Shown: positions 53,701 through 60,741 of the stretch, one piece after another | Numbering within the stretch: position 1 is the stretch's first letter | Layout of the letters: every line of letters starts with the position of its first letter | Assembly (NCBI GenBank): GCA_937891465.1 | Contig: CALAHF010000228.1 | Location: 1-60,741, forward strand | Source of the DNA: an uncultured Verrucomicrobiales bacterium | GTDB lineage: Bacteria > Verrucomicrobiota > Verrucomicrobiia > Verrucomicrobiales > DEV007 | Length of the DNA stretch: 60,741 nt | Reading direction: 5' to 3' | Notes under the pieces: model-generated | Databases searched by the model: none | Told to the model about the DNA's origin: nothing | Seen by the model: the letters and a program-made list of their open reading frames with translations, nothing else | Made by a program: the position numbers and the translations under genes

Positions 53701-54157
53701 CATTGGAAAACCCTGCACCTCTCAACCCCTGCGGGACCGGCGTCCCGATGAGAACCTATTGAAAAAGCTAATTCCCATCAGTAATCACCCAAAAATTGGA
53801 ATTCTGGATGTAGGAAGGAAGATTTTCGACATGCACCGCTATAAATTGTCCGGTGGAGGCTATCGGTTCAAGGTAGTGGCATGACAGCAGGCGGTTCAAC
53901 CAGCTGTCGTCACTGTGGATCTTGCTCCATTTTTGAGTTTCTGAAAAAAGATTGGTCTGAGCGATTCCCGCTATTTCCACGAAGTTTCGCGGGCGGTGGA
54001 GTTGCTGATCAGCGGGGAATGCGACGGGGCTCTGACCTTGCGATGGGAGTGACGTTGCAAGGTATACTGAAAAGACTTATCTGAATGCAGCCCCTCAATC
54101 CCTGCGGGACTGCGCCCCCGATAAGAGTTCTTTGAAAAATCAAATTCCTTTCAGTTT

Positions 54158-54835
54158 ATGAAAAAGTGTTTCGCATGCCTGGTTGGACTGGTCGCGTTCA
54201 TCGTCACGTCACTTCATGCCGACATTTATCATGTGTCTCCGAATGGCGGTGGGAAATACCCCTACCGTAATTGGAAAGATGCCGCCGTAACTCTTCAGGA
54301 TGCGGTTGATGCTGCGGTCAAGGTCGGGGACGATGAGGCAATCGTTCTTGTGCGAAAAGGGGTTTACAAGGGAACTGGAGTGGGGCCGGTGGTGAAGATC
54401 ATTCGATCACTGACGCTGAAGAGCGAATCCGCCGACCCGGCAGATGTGATTGTCGATGGTGAAGGCAAAAGGCGCTGTATTTTGGTGACCTTGGAGGAAA
54501 AGGGCGCCAAGGTTTCATTCGAAGGAATTACGATCAAGAATGGTTTCACTGACGCAACAAATGGCTACGGCGCTGGCATCTATATTGATCATACAAAAGT
54601 CAACGCCGGTGAGGTCACTATTCAGCGTTGCGTGATCAGCGATAGTTCAAAGACTTCTCCGTAGCCGCATAATCATGGGGGCGGCCTCTCTTCACGCGGA
54701 CAAACGGGGTCGGCTTTCCACACAATCGTCGACGATTGCCTGATTTCCGGAAACGTTGTGGCCAATAAAAAATCAAGCGGCGGTGGTGTGGCGTTCTTGA
54801 ATACCCGGCTAACCATGAAAAAATGCCGGATGTAA
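54158..54835 (+). pseudogene. Right-handed beta-helix surface protein, amber stop and truncated by IS21 remnant
   Basis: A signal peptide (CLVGLVAFIVTSLHA) is followed by a parallel beta-helix start (IYHVSPNGGGKYPYRNWKDAAVTLQDAVDAA, IVLVRKGVYKGTG, VSFEGITIKNGF). Frame stops at TAG 54662-54664, but the same frame continues with clear family sequence (HNHGGGLSS, TIVDDCLISGNVV, SSGGGVAFLNTRLTMKKCRM) to TAA 54833-54835. That end coincides with the first IS21 terminal repeat (54837), so the original gene was cut by the insertion. Such proteins usually carry a long C-terminal part, absent here. Confidence 0.75.
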
Positions 54836-54836
54836 A

Positions 54837-55172
54837 TGTCGGGATAATTCCGGTACGGGTGTCGGGATAATTCCGGTACGCTTGTAGGTATTTTAATTTC
54901 AAGGTTAGATTGAGTCAAGATTGGTGTTTTTCAGGACTTTTCCAATGGCTGTACGGTGAGGAGCCCGCAGGGCGACGAGGCGTCCTGCCATCGGGGCGGT
55001 TATCCCCCCTTCGTTTTTTGTTGCGGTTTCCGGGCATCTTTGAGGCGATAGCTTTCACCGTTGGCCTCTATAATGTTGACCCGGTGTGTCAGACGATCGA
55101 GCAGTGCTCCGGGCTTTCGCTCCAGCAATGCCAGATAATGCACCGGATCAGAGTGAACCTGCTCCTTTTTCC
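54837..55172 (-). mobile_element. IS21-family remnant with internally deleted istA-istB
   Basis: Two tandem 21-nt copies starting TGTCGGGAT at 54837-54857 and 54860-54880 resemble the multiple terminal repeats that begin with TGT in IS21 elements. On the minus strand from about 55172 to TAA at 55000-55002 the frame reads DPVHYLALLERKPGA, typical of IstA, joined directly to LLDRLTHRVNIIEANGESYRLKD, the IstB C-terminus. The catalytic IstA core and most of IstB are gone, so the copy cannot move by itself. Confidence 0.75.
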
Positions 55173-55295
55173 AGTCGCGCCTCCACTCCCAATCCCATCC
55201 CGACCGAAACGCCGATAAGAAAACCTTGGAAAAGCAAATTCCTATCGGTTATCAGTAGATCCAGATTCACCGAACAGAGAAAAATTTAAAACACG

Positions 55296-55655
55296 ATGGA
55301 AATTTTGCAGACCTCACTCCAAATCATCATAGCACTTGGGATATTTAATGTCTGGTTTCTCCGGTTCTCCAAGGCGACTAATTATCGTGGAGGGAAAGCC
55401 GCCAATTTGAAGGAAGAGTTTGCGACCTACGGACTCCCCGGTTGTTCGGTCTGGGTGATCGGAACCCTCAAAGTCGGCTGTGCGGTGGCTCTCATTGCCG
55501 GCATTTGGTTTGACATGCTTGTTCAGCCTGCGGCAGGTTTACTCGCCATGCTCATGGTCGGTGCGATCGTCGCTCACGTGAAAGTCAAAGACCCGTTGCC
55601 CAAGGCTCTGCCCGCTATTGCGATGCTTTTAATGTGCCTTGCCGTTGTTTTTTAG
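55296..55655 (+). CDS. DoxX-like family membrane protein
   Basis: 119 residues, four membrane helices. The motif LRFSKATNYRGGKAANLKEEFATYGLP and the GTLKVGCAVALIAGIW helix fit the DoxX-like family. Function of this subgroup is unknown. Its TAG overlaps the TAA of the convergent second DoxX-like gene by 3 nt. Confidence 0.75.
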   Translation: MEILQTSLQIIIALGIFNVWFLRFSKATNYRGGKAANLKEEFATYGLPGCSVWVIGTLKVGCAVALIAGIWFDMLVQPAAGLLAMLMVGAIVAHVKVKDPLPKALPAIAMLLMCLAVVF

Positions 55656-55993
55656 GATAAGGCGTTCACAAATTCGTAGCACAGGTAGGCGTTGATCGAC
55701 ATGAAAATGAAGGAGGGGCTGGCGAGTAGCAGGCTGTCTCGAATTTTTAAACGCACCCCAAATCCCAGTAGCATCTGGAGAGCCAATCCACCTGAAGCGA
55801 GCAGTCCAGCTAAAGGATAAATCAGCCCTGCAAGCAGTCCTGCTGCTCCAATGATCTGGAGCACACCCGTAATTACCCGGAACCGTGCCAGCCGATAGCG
55901 ATCAAACTCTACTACCATGTGAGAAGTGAAGACACAGCTGTTGCCGTAACCAAGGAATGCGAGCGCTGAGAACCAAATTAAAAAAGTCGTCAT
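55652..55993 (-). CDS. Second DoxX-like small membrane protein
   Basis: 113 residues, about four membrane helices, with FDRYRLARFRVITGVLQIIGAAGLLAGL as the DoxX-like core. It lies 6 nt downstream of the SDR/DUF2867 gene and is surely cotranscribed with it. The pairing may mean both act on a membrane quinone or lipid, but that is only contextual. Confidence 0.7.
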   Translation of the reverse strand: MTTFLIWFSALAFLGYGNSCVFTSHMVVEFDRYRLARFRVITGVLQIIGAAGLLAGLIYPLAGLLASGGLALQMLLGFGVRLKIRDSLLLASPSFIFMSINAYLCYEFVNALS

Positions 55994-55999
55994 TATATT

Positions 56000-57466
56000 C
56001 TAAACCGTTGGTTTCTCGTCTCTCAAACTTATCTGTCCTGCAATGACGGCGCCCATTCGCTGGAAAATGATGTGGTGAAAAGGGATCACCGAATACCAGT
56101 AAAGTCTGCCAAGTAATCCGTTGGGACGGAAGATGGCGGTTTGAACCAGTTCTTTCTGGTCGAGAATTTCCCACTCCAGCCATGCTTCTCCGGGTAATTT
56201 CATTTCTGCAAAAAGAAGGAGTCTGCCCCGATCATAGTCCGCTAAGAGAACTCTCCAGAAATCCAGGGCATCACCCGTGATGAGATCTGTCGGATGCCTG
56301 CGGCCGCGGCGCAAACCAATACCTCCGACAAGCCGATCGATCCAGCCTCGCACGCCCCATGCCCAGTTTAAAGAATACCACCCTTTTTTGCCCCCGATTG
56401 ACCACATTCGTTTTCGGGTGTCCTCCTTGGAATCGGCGATCGCAAAGGTTCGCTTATCGGTAAAGATACCATGCTCAGGTGGTTTGACCTGTTTCAGGTA
56501 TCGGTTGTCGAGACAGCCTGAAGCGAGCGCGTCGAACCAGCTGGAGGGAACGTGATTCTGAGCGATTTTTGCGAAAGCGCGATCAATCGATTCTCCGTAG
56601 CTAAGAAGCGCTTGGGGAATGAGGTCGCGAATTGTATCATCGCTACAAACGACATCATGCTTCATGCTTTCAACCAGGGCTCGGGCCAGCGGGAAACTGG
56701 TCGATGTGACAAAAAACAGCCAATAGGAAGAGAGGCGCGGAGTTAATACCGGCACCGTAATAATGAGGCGGGAGAGCCCCCTCTTTTCTGCATAGCCAAG
56801 CAACATCTCCCGATAGGTGAGAATGTCTGGGCCGCCGATGTCGAAACTTTTTCCATATGCTTTCGGGCTCCCGAGAACTCCGGTCAGGTAGGTGATTACA
56901 TTGCTGATTGCGATGGGTTGGCATCGGGTCCGCAGCCATTTTGGAGCAGTCATTATCGGCAGTTTTTCAACCAGATCACGGATGATTTCAAAAGACGCTG
57001 AACCAGATCCGACAATTATAGGCGCTCGCAGAGAGGTCACGGGAACCTTGCCCGAGCGGAGAACTTCATCGACCTTGGCGCGTGAGCGCAAGTGAGTGGA
57101 AGTGTCGGAGTCACCGGTAGGAGGAATGATCCCACTCAGATAGATCACTTGGGATGCTTTAGTCGGCTCCAGCGCGGCAATGAAATTCTCCGCGCAACGC
57201 GATTCCATTTCAGGAAAGTGACCCGATCCTGAGCCCATTGAATGAACCAAGTAATAGGCAGCATTAATATCCTTGGGAAGATCTTCGAGGGACTTCGGGT
57301 CGAGGAGATCGGCCTCAAACAAAGCGACGCTTTGATCCTCGAAATTCTGCAAAGGAAAACGTCGTTTATCGCGGACCAAACAGGTGACTCGGTGCCCGGC
57401 ATCCAATAGTGATGGGAGCAACCTGAGTCCGATGTAACCATTGGCACCTGTGAGGAGAATATGCAT
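56000..57466 (-). CDS. SDR NAD(P)-binding protein with DUF2867 domain
   Basis: 488 residues from ATG 57466 (MHILLTGANGYIG starts the Rossmann fold; an ATG 8 codons upstream is less likely). GANGYIG is the dinucleotide-binding motif; YLVHSMGSGSG and [15 protein letters not shown] are typical of the atypical SDR subgroup. From about residue 335 onward comes a DUF2867-like domain (GWYSLNWAWGVRGWIDRL, DALDFWRVLLADYDRGRLLLFAEMKLPGEAWLEWEI). Substrate unknown. Confidence 0.88.
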   Translation of the reverse strand: MHILLTGANGYIGLRLLPSLLDAGHRVTCLVRDKRRFPLQNFEDQSVALFEADLLDPKSLEDLPKDINAAYYLVHSMGSGSGHFPEMESRCAENFIAALEPTKASQVIYLSGIIPPTGDSDTSTHLRSRAKVDEVLRSGKVPVTSLRAPIIVGSGSASFEIIRDLVEKLPIMTAPKWLRTRCQPIAISNVITYLTGVLGSPKAYGKSFDIGGPDILTYREMLLGYAEKRGLSRLIITVPVLTPRLSSYWLFFVTSTSFPLARALVESMKHDVVCSDDTIRDLIPQALLSYGESIDRAFAKIAQNHVPSSWFDALASGCLDNRYLKQVKPPEHGIFTDKRTFAIADSKEDTRKRMWSIGGKKGWYSLNWAWGVRGWIDRLVGGIGLRRGRRHPTDLITGDALDFWRVLLADYDRGRLLLFAEMKLPGEAWLEWEILDQKELVQTAIFRPNGLLGRLYWYSVIPFHHIIFQRMGAVIAGQISLRDEKPTV

Positions 57467-57490
57467 TTTTGAAGAGTTTACGCTTTTCAC

Positions 57491-57877
57491 TCCAACTGGG
57501 CTTGATATTTATCCGGATGGGAAATTCTCCGATCTAACAGGATAAATTCACGGTTTCTTCAATTTGGGTTTTAAATAGCGATTTAAAGTCATTATCTGAG
57601 ATTCCATTGACCAAGTCGCAACGGAAAGTTGCCGGATATCTTTGTTTGCTTAGCACAATCTCGGGAGAACCGGTTGAATTGCTCGCAATCATGTTGCAGC
57701 CCTTGCGGCTGAACAGCGCGTAGCTGCTTAATTTTACAGAGAGAGATCCCCACCCAATCGGACCGAAAGGATCAATTAAGAAACGGGTCGGTTATTGTAA
57801 AATAACATTTCACCGCTTAAAAACAAACCCGAGTTGTTCGAAAAAGCCTGCGAGGTTCAAAATTCCTCGCCTTTCGA
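57491..57877. other. Gap between kinase and SDR genes; possible gene remnant
   Basis: No full gene is seen. On the minus strand a 77-codon frame from about 57771 to a stop near 57539 reads FLIDPFGPIGWGSLSVKLSS and NDFKSLFKTQIEE but has only an internal ATG (51 codons), no Shine-Dalgarno and no recognisable family. It may be a gene remnant. The SDR promoter should lie within the first 100 nt. Confidence 0.3.
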
Positions 57878-60625
57878 TCAACGGTCCACGCCGAAAACGG
57901 AGCCTGTTTTTGGACTTGGTGTTTCCGTCCCATCTTCGCTGGGCTCGGGATCTGGAGTCGGTTGAGGGTTTTCTCCGCCCAGGATTCTGCCGAAATAATT
58001 GTCTTCTTGTGCCTGTTCCCGGTCGGCTTTCAGATAGGCCGTTCCTTTTTTGTCTCCGATCTTCACGCGGCGGGTAACCTCGGTTTCGAGCCCACTTTGG
58101 TAAACTACTTTTGATTTCTCAACCGCTCCGGAAGATTTGCCTTCCCTCTTACTTTGTTTGCCCAACGCTTTTTCGTGGGATTCACCAATAAAGGCAACCG
58201 CCTCACGCGGCAATTCATCCGGCACCCGTCCGGTTCTTTCGACTTCTTCTTCGAGCGAATCAATATAACGCGAAGCCACTCCGCTGAACTGCCTAAGGTC
58301 CTCTGTGTCACGTTTCATGCTGCGAATCCAGCTTTGGGCATTTTCCCGAACCTCTTTGCTGACGCCGTCTATTGGCTTGCCCTGGTCTCGCAAAAACGAA
58401 TTCCGGTAACTTGTGAGCCATTCCGTAGCGGAGCGATCTCCGTCGGGGCCCGGCATGTTCCGGCGGGATGGAGCCGACCACTCGACCACGTAATAATCAG
58501 CCTCGCCTTCGTTCCCCGAACCTGCTGCCAATCGTCCAGCGCCCGCATTGTTCGGACGAACTGCGAGAAAAGTTTTTCCACTGGCAGCCGGGGCTTCCGG
58601 CTCTCCATCAGCCCAGTCGAGAAAATAAAACAGCTCGCCCGTAGCAAATTTCCAGGTACCGCCAGTAAAGCGGCCGCCCATCCAGGCTGCGTTGCCGTCT
58701 CCGAGAAGCTTGCCCAAATCAGCTGCGATCCAGTCGGCCTCTTCTTGAAATGACGGCACCGCGAGATGCCCACCGGAAGTCACAGCAGCCGTGTTAGCAG
58801 CTTCCCAGGAAACTTTTTGCGGCACGAGGAGGAAACGCGAACCTCCAACGTTGATCGAACCAGTGGGAAAAACGGGCGGTTGTTTGGCCCTGAAATTTTG
58901 GCCTAACCGACTCATTTGCTCGTTCAACGTTCCAGGTGCTTTGCGGTTCTCAACCCACTGGATTACAAACGGGAGTTCGAGGCTTTCTTCCAAATCATCG
59001 AGAACTTGGCTGCCCGGGAGCAGCGCTCCAAAATTGATCTTATCCCCTTCGCCGCCTTGTCCGGGAGCCCACAGTTGGGCGTTGAGCGGCGTCCCGTTGG
59101 CCCAATACCACTTGCCTTCAGTCCCGGAGTCGGAAAGCCCCAACCAGAGCGGGGAATCTGATTTCAGATTTACGGACGCCCACGCAATAGCCTTCGGTGA
59201 ATCAAAAACGGCGAGCTGCGCGCCGGCTTCTTCCGCTTTTTGCAACGCACCGCGCCAAGTGGCCGGCTCATTGACTAACAAAAATACAAACGAACCGATT
59301 TGAACGGCGCCTTCCGGCAATTCGGTGAAATCTCCATTGCCAAGAGATTTCGCTAACACACTGAACGAAACCGGTGCTGGAGGTTCAGGAGCCGGATCAG
59401 TCACCGGATCCGGCGTGACTTTAGGACTTAATTCTGCAGGGTCCGTTTTGTCGGGATCCGGTGATTTTGCGATTTCTTCCGGAGAAGGGGGCGACTTCGC
59501 GGTTTTGGTCTTCCCTGACGAAGCTTTTGGGTTGGTGACTGCTTTTGGGTTGCCGGATTTCCCCGAAGACGAGTCCGAATTTTTATTCTGCCCGGAAAAA
59601 ACGAAAGCGATCAGCCCAATGACGGCAACCACCGCTACAAGCGAAATCACAATAGGAGCGCTGGATTTTTTTGCCGTTGGAGTGGCGAGCGGCCGGGATG
59701 CAGCACCCGTCCGGAGCGCCACCGGTCGTTTGATGGCGCCCCGTTTTTTAGCCGCTCCGGGAACGAGGCGGCTTCCCTTTGCAGCTGCCGCAGCGGCTGG
59801 ATTTTTTAGTTGCTGCAAAATCGTATCAATATCCTGCGCCATTGCATCAGCATCCGGATATCGCTTCGCGGGATCAGGATGGGCCGCGCGTTGGAAAACG
59901 GTATCGAATCCGGCATCGCACCCTGAAAGGACCGACGGAAGGCCCGGCGGCGTTGCCGGAATGCCCCCGGTCAGCAATTCAAAAAGCAGAATGCCGACCG
60001 CAAAAATATCGGTGCGCTGATCGACACCGTCGGGATTGTCGACCACCTCGGGCGCGCTGTATCCGGGCGTTCCCCAGATGTATCCGCCTTCATTGAGGAC
60101 ACTTTCCCCAAGGGGATGCGCGAGTCCAAAATCGCCGATTTTAGGCTCTGCAGAAGAAGTCAGCAGGATGTTTCCGGGCTTGATATCGCGGTGAATAATC
60201 CCGGCTTTATGAGCATGGGCGAGGCCCCTGCAAATCTCAGACACTAGACGGCCTGCTTCTTTTTGTTCGATGGATTCACCACGGCAGGAATCGTGCAGGG
60301 ATTTGCCATCGACCAACTCCATCACGATGTAAAGCATCCCGTCGGCTTCACCAAAATCGAAAACGGCGATCAGATTCGAGTGGCTGAGACGTGCCATCGC
60401 TTTAGCTTCGGACTCGAAAGTGGCCTGGAACTGGGGGTCGTTCGAAAAAACTTTTGGCAGAATTTTGATCGCTACCGGACGGTCAAGCGATGTCTGAGTT
60501 GCCGAATAGACGGCTCCCATGCCGCCCTGGGCTACAAATCCATTAATTTTGTAGGCCGGAAAAAACGGTGCTAACTCCTCCGGCGAAGGAGCAGTGAAAT
60601 CGTAATCAGCGGGATTCTGCGTCAT
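57878..60625 (-). CDS. Ser/Thr protein kinase with tandem C-type-lectin-like ectodomains
   Basis: 915 residues. Kinase domain about 25-272: GGMGAVY, VAIK (Lys-54), HRDIKPGN (145-152), DFG (165-167), GTPGYSAPE. A Pro/Ala/Lys juxtamembrane region leads to one membrane helix (about 325-343), then a Ser/Pro linker. Outside are two lectin-like folds: about 440-570 (AVQIGSFVFLLVNEPATWRGALQKAEE, LWLGLSDSGTEGKWYWANG) and about 590-720 (SWEAANTAAVTSGGHLAV, AAWMGGRFTGGTWKFATG). The last 190 residues are charged helical. It should sense an extracytoplasmic ligand and phosphorylate cytoplasmic Ser/Thr targets; no phosphatase is adjacent. Confidence 0.92.
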   Translation of the reverse strand: MTQNPADYDFTAPSPEELAPFFPAYKINGFVAQGGMGAVYSATQTSLDRPVAIKILPKVFSNDPQFQATFESEAKAMARLSHSNLIAVFDFGEADGMLYIVMELVDGKSLHDSCRGESIEQKEAGRLVSEICRGLAHAHKAGIIHRDIKPGNILLTSSAEPKIGDFGLAHPLGESVLNEGGYIWGTPGYSAPEVVDNPDGVDQRTDIFAVGILLFELLTGGIPATPPGLPSVLSGCDAGFDTVFQRAAHPDPAKRYPDADAMAQDIDTILQQLKNPAAAAAAKGSRLVPGAAKKRGAIKRPVALRTGAASRPLATPTAKKSSAPIVISLVAVVAVIGLIAFVFSGQNKNSDSSSGKSGNPKAVTNPKASSGKTKTAKSPPSPEEIAKSPDPDKTDPAELSPKVTPDPVTDPAPEPPAPVSFSVLAKSLGNGDFTELPEGAVQIGSFVFLLVNEPATWRGALQKAEEAGAQLAVFDSPKAIAWASVNLKSDSPLWLGLSDSGTEGKWYWANGTPLNAQLWAPGQGGEGDKINFGALLPGSQVLDDLEESLELPFVIQWVENRKAPGTLNEQMSRLGQNFRAKQPPVFPTGSINVGGSRFLLVPQKVSWEAANTAAVTSGGHLAVPSFQEEADWIAADLGKLLGDGNAAWMGGRFTGGTWKFATGELFYFLDWADGEPEAPAASGKTFLAVRPNNAGAGRLAAGSGNEGEADYYVVEWSAPSRRNMPGPDGDRSATEWLTSYRNSFLRDQGKPIDGVSKEVRENAQSWIRSMKRDTEDLRQFSGVASRYIDSLEEEVERTGRVPDELPREAVAFIGESHEKALGKQSKREGKSSGAVEKSKVVYQSGLETEVTRRVKIGDKKGTAYLKADREQAQEDNYFGRILGGENPQPTPDPEPSEDGTETPSPKTGSVFGVDR

Positions 60626-60741
60626 AGAGAAATTCTATCAGAAATCCTTTGCTAAGAAACACCTTTCTCAGGGCGATCACGCGGTCCGCGTTGCCTCATA
60701 AAAAAGGACACCGTGGCGCATGGCAAGATCCATGAGCCAAC

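Larger units (their letters stand above)
53721..55252 (+). repeat. Three copies of a ~65-nt intergenic motif
   Basis: Copies at about 53721-53785, 54094-54157 and 55186-55252. Shared order: CTCAA(T/C)CCCTGCGGGAC (hairpin-prone), then CCCGAT(A/G)AGA, then TTGAAAAA or TTGGAAAAG, then AAATTCC and a CAGT/CGGTTAT end. Copy 2 ends directly at the start codon of the beta-helix gene; copy 3 lies 44 nt before the DoxX-like gene. The stretch 53790-54090 between copies shows no gene I can support. Confidence 0.6.

Noticed and set aside
53768-54084. Short frames on both strands between desaturase and beta-helix genes
   Set aside because: No family, no ribosome binding site, and the region lies between copies of a repeated intergenic motif; probably decayed DNA.

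Overview
The window looks like a chromosomal segment of a verrucomicrobial or other PVC-superphylum bacterium. Pointers are a remnant gene combining a planctomycete/verrucomicrobial dehydrogenase-like N-terminus with a PVC-type c-haem motif, a neutral-ceramidase-like enzyme, PQQ-propeller proteins, a Gram-negative outer-membrane assembly set (bamA, skp/ompH, lpxD), an fused rpiB-glyA gene and many dispersed palindromes. The phylum is inferred from gene content; no rRNA is present.

Layout. 1-2500: tail of a Gly-rich protein, a frameshifted outer-membrane beta-barrel gene, a DUF3307 membrane protein and a cyclic-nucleotide-binding protein. 2.5-8.6 kb: dihydrolipoamide acyltransferase, tRNA-Cys, the assimilatory sulfate operon cysH-cysC-cysD-cysN, and a deiodinase-like lipoprotein gene interrupted by an in-frame TGA. 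8.7-17.1 kb: housekeeping genes typA, a zincin-like protein, a very unusual tatC, a PUR-alpha-like protein, yicC, gmk and ruvB. 17.5-21.8 kb: bamA, skp, lpxD. 21.8-37.2 kb: a six-gene minus-strand cluster (class A PBP, jelly-roll secreted protein, 804-aa TPR protein, 2458-aa TPR protein, ExbB, ExbD) that is the strongest candidate for an undescribed envelope machine. 37.2-41.6 kb: midA-like methyltransferase, the LMW phosphatase plus rpiB-glyA fusion, and a PTS EIIA protein.

41.6-44.9 kb is an accessory island: an indel-free 21-nt-period array, a 370-nt inverted-repeat element, an 80-nt palindrome, a 43-nt palindrome, an unknown basic protein, a GC-rich bacterial nitric oxide synthase oxygenase gene and a decayed secreted-protein gene. 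44.9-50.3 kb: DUF1648 protein, sodium:solute symporter with a 49-aa overlapping membrane peptide, PQQ propeller and neutral ceramidase. 50.3-55.3 kb is a second decayed zone: a ceramidase/dehydrogenase/cytochrome chimera, a fatty acid desaturase flanked by 18-nt direct repeats, and a beta-helix gene broken by an amber codon and ending exactly at an IS21-family remnant. 55.3-60.7 kb: two DoxX-like proteins, an SDR/DUF2867 protein, and a Ser/Thr kinase with tandem C-type-lectin-like ectodomains.

Throughout the window there is a family of 43-nt imperfect palindromes (eight full copies plus several halves). Most lie between genes, but one lies in frame inside the midA coding sequence and a cluster of four half-units encodes the n-region of the signal peptide of the 804-aa TPR protein. 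This resembles coding-region palindromic elements known from Rickettsia.
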